Made by a program: the position numbers and the translations under genes. Below the pieces are notes generated by a model. The model was given only the letters and a program-made list of their open reading frames with translations, searched no databases and was not told the DNA's origin. A stretch of 64,000 bases of DNA from Nocardia jejuensis NBRC 103114 (GTDB lineage: Bacteria > Actinomycetota > Actinomycetes > Mycobacteriales > Mycobacteriaceae): positions 1 to 64,000 of the forward strand of contig NZ_BDBU01000024.1 of NCBI RefSeq assembly GCF_001613145.1. Reading direction: 5' to 3'. Below, in pieces: positions 41,074-48,823 of the stretch. Within the stretch, counting starts at the first letter, position 1; every line of letters starts with the position of its first letter.

Positions 41074-42714
41074 ATGGCAACTCCACACCGAACTGCCGGA
41101 CGTCTGGCAGTACAGGCCGATTCGGCGGATGAGCGGTATCGCGCGGCGCCATTCCTCAAAAGATCCATCAACAAGGTGTTTCCGACGCACTGGTCTTTCC
41201 TGCTCGGAGAAATCGCGCTCTACAGCTTCATCATTCTGCTGCTGTCCGGCGTGTATTTGACCTTGTTCTTCGACCCGTCGATGACCGAAGTCCGCTACAA
41301 CGGGTCCTTTCAACCACTTCGCGGCGTGACCATGTCCCGCGCCTACGAAAGCGCGCTCGACATCTCCTTCGACGTGCGCGGCGGCCTCTTCGTGCGCCAG
41401 GTGCACCACTGGGCCGCACTCTTGTTCTCCGCGTCCATGATCATCCATCTGTGCCGCGTCTTCTTCACCGGAGCGTTCCGCAAACCACGCGAGGCCAACT
41501 GGGTGATCGGCGCGATCCTGTTGATACTGGCCATGTTCGAGGGATTCTTCGGCTACTCGCTGCCGGACGATCTGCTCTCGGGCACCGGGCTGCGGGCCGC
41601 GTTCTCCGGAATCACCATGGGCTCCCCCATCATCGGGACGTGGCTGAACTGGCTGATGTTCGGCGGGGACTTCCCCGGGACCATCATCATTCCGCGGCTG
41701 TACATCGCGCATGTGCTGCTGATACCCGGAATCATGCTGGCGCTCATCGGCGCTCACATCGCGCTGGTCTGGTACCAGAAGCACACCCAGTACCCCGGCC
41801 CCGGCCGAACCGAACGCAATGTGGTCGGCACCCGCATCGTGCCGGTGTTCTCGCTGGATCAGGGCGCGTTCTTCGCCTTCACGCTCGGCATCCTGGCGAT
41901 CATGGGCGGCCTGCTGCAGATCAATCCGATCTGGAACCTGGGTCCCTACAACCCCTCTCAGGTCTCCGCGGGCACCCAGCCGGACTTCTACATGATGTGG
42001 ACCGACGGCTTCCTGCGCCTGTTCCCGGCCTGGGAGATCTACATCTTCGGGCACACCATTCCCGGATCGTTCTCCGTCGCATTGATGATGCCGCTGATAT
42101 TCACACTGCTCATCGCGTACCCGTGGATCGAGAAGCGGCTGACCGGCGACCGCGAGGTCAGGCACAACCTGCTGCAGCGACCACGAGATGTGCCGGTGCG
42201 CACCGCGATCGGGGCCATGGCGCTGAGCTTCTACCTGGTGCTCACCCTGGCCTGTGTCAACGACATCATCGCGCTGCAATTCCACATCTCGCTCAACGCG
42301 ACGACCTGGATATTCCGGATAGGACTGCTCCTGCTGCCGCCGCTGGCCTACTTCATCGCCTACCGGCTGTGTCTGGGCCTGCAACGCGGCGACCGCGCGA
42401 TCCTCGAGCACGGGATCGAAACCGGTGTGGTCAGACGGCTTCCACACGGTGAGTACATCGAAATCCATCAGCCGCTCGGGCCCGTCGACGAGCACGGGCA
42501 CCCGATTCCGCTGGAGTATCAGGGCGCTCGGGTGCCACGCAAGATGAACGAGCTGGGCATCGCCGGCCGACCCGGCAGCGGGAGTTTCTTCCGCGCCGAT
42601 CCACCGGCCGAGATCGAGACGAACCGGGTCAACGACCACGCGGCGGAGCATCAGCAGCTGGCCGTGCTGCGACGGGTGCAGGAGGTCGAGTCCGGGAACG
42701 GGCATCACAGGTAG
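41074..42714 (+). CDS. qcrB: Cytochrome bc1 complex cytochrome b subunit, orphan copy
   Basis: A 546-aa actinobacterial QcrB. Haem-ligand histidines lie in VRQVHHWAALLFSASMIIHLCRVFFTG (about 108-134) and YIAHVLLIPGIMLALIGAHIALVWYQKH (about 210-237). The quinol-site loop QPDFYMMWTDG is conserved, and about eight or nine helices are visible. A C-terminal cytoplasmic tail as in mycobacterial QcrB is present. ATG 41074 was chosen; GTG a few codons upstream is possible. qcrC, qcrA and ctaE, which normally precede qcrB, are absent here, so this is probably a second copy. Confidence 0.92.
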   Translation: MATPHRTAGRLAVQADSADERYRAAPFLKRSINKVFPTHWSFLLGEIALYSFIILLLSGVYLTLFFDPSMTEVRYNGSFQPLRGVTMSRAYESALDISFDVRGGLFVRQVHHWAALLFSASMIIHLCRVFFTGAFRKPREANWVIGAILLILAMFEGFFGYSLPDDLLSGTGLRAAFSGITMGSPIIGTWLNWLMFGGDFPGTIIIPRLYIAHVLLIPGIMLALIGAHIALVWYQKHTQYPGPGRTERNVVGTRIVPVFSLDQGAFFAFTLGILAIMGGLLQINPIWNLGPYNPSQVSAGTQPDFYMMWTDGFLRLFPAWEIYIFGHTIPGSFSVALMMPLIFTLLIAYPWIEKRLTGDREVRHNLLQRPRDVPVRTAIGAMALSFYLVLTLACVNDIIALQFHISLNATTWIFRIGLLLLPPLAYFIAYRLCLGLQRGDRAILEHGIETGVVRRLPHGEYIEIHQPLGPVDEHGHPIPLEYQGARVPRKMNELGIAGRPGSGSFFRADPPAEIETNRVNDHAAEHQQLAVLRRVQEVESGNGHHR

Positions 42715-42758
42715 AAGATCGCCGCGCTCTGCACGGCGCTGCGCCTAGAACAGCGAAA

Positions 42759-42786
42759 AGCCCCGAGTCCTCTGCGACCCGGGGCT
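42759..42786. terminator. Bidirectional terminator after qcrB
   Basis: Stem AGCCCCG / CGGGGCT, with U-rich flank on the minus strand (AAAAG before the stem), between convergent qcrB and the DUF397 gene. Confidence 0.7.
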
Positions 42787-42814
42787 CCTGTTCCCTGTTC
42801 AGACTGAGCCGTGC

Positions 42815-43024
42815 TCAGGCCCTCCTGAACTCCCCGTCGGATACGCCCGAGAGGAACGCATCCCACTCACCCGGGGTGAAAGCCAAAGCCGGTCCACGGC
42901 CGTCGTCCTTACTGTCGCGAACGCCTACGTTTCCGTCTCCGAGAAACGCGACCTCCACGCAGTTGCCGTTGGGGCCGCTGTGTTTGCTCTTGCGCCAAAC
43001 GGCGCTGGACCAATCCACCTTCAC
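42815..43024 (-). CDS. DUF397 domain protein
   Basis: A 69-aa protein made of one DUF397 domain: WRKSKHSGPNGNCVEVAFL (about 10-28), VGVRDSKDDGRGPALAFTPGEWDAFLSGV (about 33-61). DUF397 genes usually follow an XRE-type (helix-turn-helix) regulator gene of the same unit, often beside an ATP-binding protein. None is present here, so this is an orphan copy. Function unknown, though members take part in developmental control in Streptomyces. Confidence 0.88.
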   Translation of the reverse strand: MKVDWSSAVWRKSKHSGPNGNCVEVAFLGDGNVGVRDSKDDGRGPALAFTPGEWDAFLSGVSDGEFRRA

Positions 43025-43416
43025 GGTTCTAGCTCCTTTGCTGCGTCAAGCACGAAACATTGCTGGCATCGATCTTGGCGACTCTGAGATCCTGCGGATT
43101 CGCAGAGCCACTTGTGCTCCTACGGCTGCACGCAACCTCCCCGTACAACCCTCTTTCTGCACTTCACGATGGGAATGCACCCCCGATGGCGTTTCCCGCG
43201 CTCGAGAGTAGCAGGGTTCGTCATTAGGAGATCGCATTCTTTCGTTTTCAACCAGCAAATTTAGGGCAAGGTTAGCCAGCAAATCATTTGCAGAAAAATA
43301 GCGGAGGACTTAATAACACTCGAACTGAAAGTCGCAAAATTGTTGTCGGTGCATTAGCGGACCTTCGGGCAAACTGCCGATTCGGGGCCCGCGAGCGCGT
43401 CCGGGATCATGGACCC
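43025..43416. other. Gene-free stretch before the DUF309 gene
   Basis: About 390 bp, more AT-rich than the rest in its middle (about 43220-43340). No RNA gene, hairpin or convincing frame was seen. It should hold the promoters of the divergent DUF397 and DUF309 genes. Confidence 0.4.
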
Positions 43417-43914
43417 ATGGCCGATGACGCGCAGGACAACCCCGAACGCGACCGCGACGATGTCGGACGTGCCCGAAATGCCCGACCGCGTGACCGTTTC
43501 GGGCGACCTCTTCCGGCGGGTAGTACCGGCATCCCACGGATACCGGACGACCTCGAGCTTTCCGCTCCCGAGACGCTCGAGTACGCCCAACGCCTGCTCG
43601 ACGAGGGTCTCGCGTTCAACGCACACGAGGTGCTCGAGGCCGCGTGGAAGAACGGCCCATTCGCGGAGAAGTCGCTGTGGCAGGGCCTCGCACAGTACGC
43701 CGTTGGCCTGACCCACATTCAACGTGGAAATCCGAAGGGCGCTCGCACGCTTCTCACGCGCGCGACGCTGCGTCTCACCGAGTACGGCCCGCCGCCGCAC
43801 CACATCGATTCCGCCGGTTTGGTGAGTCGCGCCGAAGCGCTGCTCACCGCGATCGACCAGGGGAAATCCATCGCCGAGGAGGAACTTCGGCCCCGACTCA
43901 CAACTTCACACTGA
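43417..43914 (+). CDS. DUF309 domain protein
   Basis: A 165-aa soluble protein. RPRDRFGRPLPAGSTGIPRIPDD (about 24-46) is followed by a helical domain with the signature DEGLAFNAHEVLEAAWKNGPFAEKSLWQGLAQYAVGLTHIQRGNPKGA (about 64-111), which defines DUF309. The His/Glu-rich helix suggests a metal or catalytic site, but the function is not known. ATG 43417 was taken because the upstream frame has non-coding composition. Confidence 0.87.
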   Translation: MADDAQDNPERDRDDVGRARNARPRDRFGRPLPAGSTGIPRIPDDLELSAPETLEYAQRLLDEGLAFNAHEVLEAAWKNGPFAEKSLWQGLAQYAVGLTHIQRGNPKGARTLLTRATLRLTEYGPPPHHIDSAGLVSRAEALLTAIDQGKSIAEEELRPRLTTSH

Positions 43915-44046
43915 CCGCGCAGACGCACTGTCCGCGCACACGCACGATGCGAAGCGACGCAATCGCAACAACGCACGACACCCTGCGAAGGGTGCGAACA
44001 CGCGCGGAGAGCCGGGCCTGCGACTCGCCGCCTAGCATGGGCTGAC

Positions 44047-45039
44047 GTGTCCCCCGGCAAACTTCGCACCTCCCCCGCGGCGCCGACGGTCGCGACCGCC
44101 GCCGAACCGTCCCCGGCCGCGCGAGCGAGTGGATACGGGCGCTTCGCGCCCAGCCCGTCCGGAGATCTGCACCTGGGGAATCTGCGCACCGCGCTGCTCG
44201 CCTGGTTGTTCGCGCGATCGACCGGCCGCGGTTTCCTCATGCGGATCGAGGACCTCGATCGCGTCAAGGCCGGATCGGCCGAACGCCAGCTGGAGGACCT
44301 CGCGGCCATCGGACTGAACTGGGATCCGCCGGTGGTCCGCCAATCCGAGCGTTCGCCGCTGTACGAAGCCGCCATCGACCGGCTGACCGCCGCCGGACTC
44401 ACCTATGAATGCTTCTGCACGCGAAAGGAAATTCAACAGGCGGTGACCGCGCCGCACGGACCGATGGGCGCGTACCCCGGAACCTGCCGCGATCTCACCG
44501 ACACCGAGCGGGCCCAGCGGCGGACCCAGGGCCGGCCCGCAGCGCTGCGCCTGCGCGCGGGCGTCACCGAATTCGAGATCACCGACGAGCTGCACGGCCT
44601 CTACCGGGGCGCGGTCGACGATCTGGTGCTGCGCCGCGGCGACGGTACCCCCGCATACAACCTGGCAGTGGTCGTGGACGACGCCGATCAGCACATCGAT
44701 CAGGTGGTACGCGGCGACGACCTGCTCTCTTCCACACCGCGCCAGGCGTATCTGGCAACTCTGCTCGGCGTCGCGGTGCCGAATTACGCGCACGTACCGC
44801 TGGTGCTCAATACCGCCGGTCAACGCCTGGCAAAACGTGACGGCGCGGTCACCCTGCGCGATCGACTGGCACTCGGGGAAACTCGAGAAGACGTGGTGGG
44901 GCTGCTTGCCGCATCATTGGGTTATCGAGGCGCAAACTCGAGCAGTGGGTTACTCGAGCAATTCCAACCGGAAAACCTTCCCCGAGAACCCTGGACACTC
45001 GACCCGAACGGCTTGAGGCAACCCAGTACGTGTCCGTAA
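44047..45039 (+). CDS. gluQ: Glutamyl-queuosine tRNA(Asp) synthetase
   Basis: A 330-aa truncated GlnRS/GluRS-like enzyme that attaches glutamate to queuosine at position 34 of tRNA-Asp. RFAPSPSGDLHLGNLRTALLAWL (about 32-54) holds the HIGH-like motif HLGN, CFCTRKEIQQ...YPGTCRDL the zinc-binding Cys set, and RLAKRDGAVTLRDR the KMSKS-like site. It lacks the anticodon-binding domain, as expected. It starts with GTG. Two further queuosine genes, yhhQ and tgt, lie within 4 kb. Confidence 0.93.
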   Translation: MSPGKLRTSPAAPTVATAAEPSPAARASGYGRFAPSPSGDLHLGNLRTALLAWLFARSTGRGFLMRIEDLDRVKAGSAERQLEDLAAIGLNWDPPVVRQSERSPLYEAAIDRLTAAGLTYECFCTRKEIQQAVTAPHGPMGAYPGTCRDLTDTERAQRRTQGRPAALRLRAGVTEFEITDELHGLYRGAVDDLVLRRGDGTPAYNLAVVVDDADQHIDQVVRGDDLLSSTPRQAYLATLLGVAVPNYAHVPLVLNTAGQRLAKRDGAVTLRDRLALGETREDVVGLLAASLGYRGANSSSGLLEQFQPENLPREPWTLDPNGLRQPSTCP

Positions 45040-45093
45040 CGTACGCACTCGACCAGAGACCCGAACCAGAATTCTAACGAGGACGGCGACACA

Positions 45094-45879
45094 ATGACGA
45101 GCGGTGGGTACGACCCCAACCAGTATCCGCAGGGCGGGCAGCCGTACGGTCAGCAGCCGTACCCGCAGGGCCAACCGTACGGGCAGCAGCCGCAGCAGCC
45201 CTACGGTCAGTCCGACCCCTACGGCCAGCAGCCGCAGCAGCCGTACGGCCAGCAGCCCGATCCCTACGGGCAGCAGCAGCCGGGCTACGGCCAGCAGCAG
45301 CCCTCCGATCCTTACGGCCAGCAGCCGCAGTTCGGGCAGCAGTCCGACCCGTACGGCCAGCAGCAGCCGTACGGCCAGCAGCCGGGCTACGGGCAGCAGC
45401 CCTACGGCCAGCAGCCGCAGTTCCCGGGCCAGCAGGGTTACGGCGCACCGGGATTCGGTGGTGCGGTACCGGGTGATCTGTGGATCCGCTTCGCGGCCCG
45501 CATCATCGACGGGCTGATCATCGGCATCCCCGGCGGCATCATCTACGCGCTGCTGCCCGGCAAGCTCGGCTGGGTCTGGGAAGTCCTGCTGCCGGTCATC
45601 ATGTTCGGATACTTCATCCTGATGGAGACGTCTCAGGGCACGACCTTCGGTAAGAAGCTGCTCGGCCTGCGCGTCCTCGCGCCCGGCGGTGCCCCGAGCA
45701 TCGACCCGGCCACATCGGCCAAGCGCAATCTGTTCGTGATCATCCAGCTGATCCCGTGCCTCGGCTGGCTGATCGGCATCGGCGCGCAGATCTACATCGC
45801 GGTCACCATCGAGCAGGACCCGAACAAGCAGGGTTGGCACGACAAGTTCGCGGGCGGCACGCAGGTCGTCAAGGGCTGA
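45094..45879 (+). CDS. RDD-family membrane protein with Gln/Tyr/Pro-rich tail
   Basis: A 261-aa protein. Residues 1-125 are a low-complexity tail built of YGQQP and SDPYGQQ repeats. Residues about 127-258 form an RDD domain (DLWIRFAARIIDGLIIGIPGG, then GTTFGKKLLGLRVL, GWHDKFAGGTQVV) with three hydrophobic segments. RDD proteins are membrane proteins, some of them Na+/H+ antiporters, but most are uncharacterised. Its ATG follows gluQ by 54 bp, with a GAGGACGG-like ribosome site. Confidence 0.9.
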   Translation: MTSGGYDPNQYPQGGQPYGQQPYPQGQPYGQQPQQPYGQSDPYGQQPQQPYGQQPDPYGQQQPGYGQQQPSDPYGQQPQFGQQSDPYGQQQPYGQQPGYGQQPYGQQPQFPGQQGYGAPGFGGAVPGDLWIRFAARIIDGLIIGIPGGIIYALLPGKLGWVWEVLLPVIMFGYFILMETSQGTTFGKKLLGLRVLAPGGAPSIDPATSAKRNLFVIIQLIPCLGWLIGIGAQIYIAVTIEQDPNKQGWHDKFAGGTQVVKG

Positions 45880-45920
45880 AAGCCTTCGACCGGCGAATGT
45901 GATCCGCCGGGCAAGAACAC

Positions 45921-45954
45921 AGCGGGTGCGCATCCATTCGGATGCGCACCCGCT
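45921..45954. terminator. Bidirectional terminator, RDD/DUF4190
   Basis: Perfect 15-bp stem, AGCGGGTGCGCATCC / GGATGCGCACCCGCT, with a four-base loop, between convergent genes. Confidence 0.9.
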
Positions 45955-45978
45955 TGTTCGTTTCGCGTCGGGTTCGAC

Positions 45979-46662
45979 TCAGAAGTCGGAGCTGCCCAGG
46001 AAGGCCGCGCCGATGAAGATCCACATCAGCACGCCCAGCGCCAAACCGGCCGCACCGACCCAGATACCGCCCTGCGCGAGGCCGCGGCCTTCCTGACCAC
46101 TGGTCTTCACCTGATTGTTCGCGATCACGCCGAGCACCAGGCCGACCAGCGAACCGATCGGAAGGAAGCAGAAGAACAGGGTGGTCAAGCCCAGGATCGA
46201 CACGATCAGCGAGGCGATGGCCATGCCGTTGGTGCCCGTCGACGGCTGCTGATAGCCGTAGGGCTGGTAACCCGGATAGCCGTAGCCCGGAGCCGGAGCG
46301 CCCGGCTGCTGATATCCACCGCCCGGCTGCGGGTACCCGCCGGCGGGCTGCTGCGCGAAGCCGCCCGAAGGCTGCCCGAAACCGCCCGAGGGCTGCTGCG
46401 GATATCCGCCCGGCGCGGACTGCTGGTATCCGCCCGGGGCCTGCTGCGGGTATCCGCCCGATGGATTCGCCTGCGGCGGAGGGTAACTCGGATACGGCGA
46501 CTGCGGCGGCGGTGTCATCGCCGACTTGTCGAGATTCGGAGCGGAGGAATAGCCGGCCGGAGGCGGCACCGGTTGCTGCGGCGTCGAGGGTGTGGCGTCG
46601 GGCGACACGCCCTCACCGCCGTACTGCTTCCACCACTCGTCGGAACCGCCGGAATTCGTCAT
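45979..46662 (-). CDS. DUF4190-family membrane protein with Gly/Pro/Gln-rich tail
   Basis: A 227-aa protein. Residues 1-140 are low-complexity, with PGGYPQQ and SGGFGQP repeats. Two hydrophobic segments (about 146-180 and 196-222) form the DUF4190 module NGMAIASLIVSILGLTTLFFCFLPIGSLVGLVLGVIANNQVK. Such proteins are common in actinobacteria and of unknown function. It is convergent with the RDD gene and divergent from yhhQ. A gene-conversion or shared-repeat relation to the RDD tail is possible. Confidence 0.85.
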   Translation of the reverse strand: MTNSGGSDEWWKQYGGEGVSPDATPSTPQQPVPPPAGYSSAPNLDKSAMTPPPQSPYPSYPPPQANPSGGYPQQAPGGYQQSAPGGYPQQPSGGFGQPSGGFAQQPAGGYPQPGGGYQQPGAPAPGYGYPGYQPYGYQQPSTGTNGMAIASLIVSILGLTTLFFCFLPIGSLVGLVLGVIANNQVKTSGQEGRGLAQGGIWVGAAGLALGVLMWIFIGAAFLGSSDF

Positions 46663-46724
46663 TCGCTCAGCCTAGGGCACCCCACCAGCCCATAACCATC
46701 CATGACTCCGGGGATACTTTTCGG

Positions 46725-47495
46725 GTGAGCGATACGAAAACGGTCGATTCGGACCGATCTGGACACCCCGCGCCCGAGCACGCAGCATTCGCTACGGCCG
46801 CGGGGGGCTACTACACACCGGTCGTGGCACTGTTCACGGCAGTACTGATCATCTCGAACATCTGCGCCACCAAGGGCGTCCAATTCTTCGGCGACCAGTC
46901 CTTCAAGCTGGGGCCGCTGGAACTGCTGCCGATCACCACCGACGGCGCCTGGTTCCTGTTCCCCCTGGCCTACATCATCGGCGACGTGCTCAGCGAGGTG
47001 TACGGCTTCAAGGCCGCCCGCCGGGCCATCTACATGGGCTTCGCCATCCTGCTGCTGATGACCGGCTGTTTCGCCATCGCCATCGGCCTGCCCGCCGCCG
47101 GGTTCTACGAGAACCAGGAGGCGTTCCACACCGTCCTGGGTTCCACCCCGCAGCTGGTGCTGGCCGGACTGTGCGGCTACTTCGTCGGCGAGATGCTGAA
47201 CTCCGCGACCCTGGTCGCCATCAAGGAGCGCACCCGGGAGAAGCACCTGTGGGCGCGGCTCATCGGCTCCACCGTGGTCGGCGAATTCGGTGACACGCTG
47301 ATCTTCTGCTCGATCGCGGCCACCGCCATCGGCATCGACTCGTGGGGTCAGTTCATCAACTATGTGATCGTGGGCTTCGTCTGGAAGACGCTGGCCGAGA
47401 TCATCGTGCTGCCGATCACCTATCGCGTGATCGCCTTCCTGAAGAAGCACGAACCGAGCTACCAGCCGCTGGGCGTTCCGGCGCTCGAGAGTTGA
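46725..47495 (+). CDS. yhhQ: Queuosine precursor transporter (YhhQ/QPTR family)
   Basis: A 256-aa membrane protein starting at GTG 46725. About six helices are visible. TAVLIISNICATKGVQFFG, AYIIGDVLSEVYGFKAARRAIYMGF and EMLNSATLVAIKERTREKHLWARLIGSTVVGEFGDTLIF are the VUT_1/YhhQ signature blocks. The family imports preQ0/preQ1. It lies directly before the convergent tgt gene (2 bp between the stops), fitting a salvage role. Confidence 0.92.
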   Translation: MSDTKTVDSDRSGHPAPEHAAFATAAGGYYTPVVALFTAVLIISNICATKGVQFFGDQSFKLGPLELLPITTDGAWFLFPLAYIIGDVLSEVYGFKAARRAIYMGFAILLLMTGCFAIAIGLPAAGFYENQEAFHTVLGSTPQLVLAGLCGYFVGEMLNSATLVAIKERTREKHLWARLIGSTVVGEFGDTLIFCSIAATAIGIDSWGQFINYVIVGFVWKTLAEIIVLPITYRVIAFLKKHEPSYQPLGVPALES

Positions 47496-47497
47496 GA

Positions 47498-48745
47498 TCA
47501 GTTGGCAGGGGCCTTGATTCGCCCCTGCCACTGACCGAGGAACTCGGTCTTGTACGCCTGGAAATCGCCCGAGTCGATGCTCTCGCGAATCCGGTCCACC
47601 AGGCGGATGGTGAATCGTTCGTTGTGGATCGTGCAGAGCGTCGCGGCGAGGATCTCCTTCGCCTTGAACAGGTGGTGCAGGTAGGCGCGGGTGTAGTTCG
47701 CGCAGGTGTAGCAGTCACAGGTGTCGTCGATGGGCGTGAAGTCGCGCTTGAAGCGGGCGGTGTTGATGTTGAACCGGCCCGCGTCGACGTAGATGGCCGC
47801 ATTGCGCGCCACCCGTGAGGGATTCACGCAGTCGAAGGTGTCCGCGCCGTTCTCCACCGCGACGAAAACGTCCTCCGGCTCGCTGATTCCGAGCATGTGA
47901 CGCGGCTTGCGCTCGGGAAGCTCGTCGCAGCACCAGCCCACGATGGTGCCGAGATTGTGCTTCTCGAGCGCGCCGCCGATGCCGTATCCGTCGAATTCCG
48001 TTCCGCCGGAACCACGCAGCGCCTCCAGATCGCGAGATGCCTTGCGGCGCAGGTCTTCGTATTGCGCGCCCTGAAGCACACCGAAAAGGGCCTGATACGG
48101 GCGATGCGAGCGAACCGCCGTGAGGCGCTCGTGCTCGTCGAGGCAGCGCTGCGCCCAGCGGCGGGTGCGCTCGAGTGATTCCTCCTGGTAGCCACGGGTA
48201 TTCATCAGCGTGGTCAGCTCGTCGAAGGCGAACATGATGTCCGCGCCGAGCTGATGCTGGATACCCATCGACACCTCGGGGGTGAAACGATGCTTCGACC
48301 CGTCCAGATGCGAGCGGAAGGTGACGCCGTCCTCGTCGACGTGCGCGAGCCGCTCCTTGCCCTTGGCGATCACATCGTCGTTCTGCACGCCGACCGACTC
48401 CATGGCCAGCACCTTCTTGAAGCCCACGCCCAGCGACATGACCTGGAAGCCGCCGCTGTCGGTGAATGTCGGCCCGGGCCAATTCATGAACTTCGACAGG
48501 CCGCCCGCCTCGTCCACGACGTCCGAACCCGGTTGCAGATACAGGTGGTAGGCGTTGGACAGCAGCGCCTGCGAACCGATTTCCTTCATGGTCTCCGGTA
48601 GCACCGCTTTGACGGTGGCCTTGGTACCGACCGGGATGAACGCCGGCGTGGCGATGTCCCCGTGCGGCGTGCTGATCAGGCCGGATCGGCCGTGATGACC
48701 GTCCAGCCGGGTACCGACCTTGAAGGAGAACTCGGAAGCAGACAC
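47498..48745 (-). CDS. tgt: tRNA-guanine(34) transglycosylase
   Basis: A 415-aa enzyme that exchanges G34 for preQ1 in GUN-anticodon tRNAs. TDSGGFQVMSLG (about 94-105) holds the first catalytic Asp; GADTFDCVNPSRVARN holds the nucleophile Asp region; CDCYTCANYTRAYLHHLF is the zinc site. It is about 40 residues longer than the E. coli enzyme, with extra sequence in the middle (about 110-170). The ATG at 48745 is followed by SASEFSFKVGTRL. It ends against yhhQ. Confidence 0.95.
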   Translation of the reverse strand: MSASEFSFKVGTRLDGHHGRSGLISTPHGDIATPAFIPVGTKATVKAVLPETMKEIGSQALLSNAYHLYLQPGSDVVDEAGGLSKFMNWPGPTFTDSGGFQVMSLGVGFKKVLAMESVGVQNDDVIAKGKERLAHVDEDGVTFRSHLDGSKHRFTPEVSMGIQHQLGADIMFAFDELTTLMNTRGYQEESLERTRRWAQRCLDEHERLTAVRSHRPYQALFGVLQGAQYEDLRRKASRDLEALRGSGGTEFDGYGIGGALEKHNLGTIVGWCCDELPERKPRHMLGISEPEDVFVAVENGADTFDCVNPSRVARNAAIYVDAGRFNINTARFKRDFTPIDDTCDCYTCANYTRAYLHHLFKAKEILAATLCTIHNERFTIRLVDRIRESIDSGDFQAYKTEFLGQWQGRIKAPAN

Positions 48746-48768
48746 GCCCCCATACTCGCAGCCGGAAC

Positions 48769-48802
48769 GACTCGGCCCGCACCGTGGGGTGCGGGCCGAG
48801 TC
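48769..48802 (-). terminator. Terminator after the ABC exporter operon
   Basis: Perfect 15-bp stem, GACTCGGCCCGCACC / GGTGCGGGCCGAGTC, with a four-base loop, 22 bp after the exporter stop. Confidence 0.88.
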
Positions 48803-48823
48803 GGTGCCGGGCGTGGTGACCGG

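Noticed and set aside
43046..43282. 78-codon minus-strand frame upstream of the DUF397 gene as its missing XRE regulator
   Set aside because: It shows no helix-turn-helix pattern and no ribosome site.
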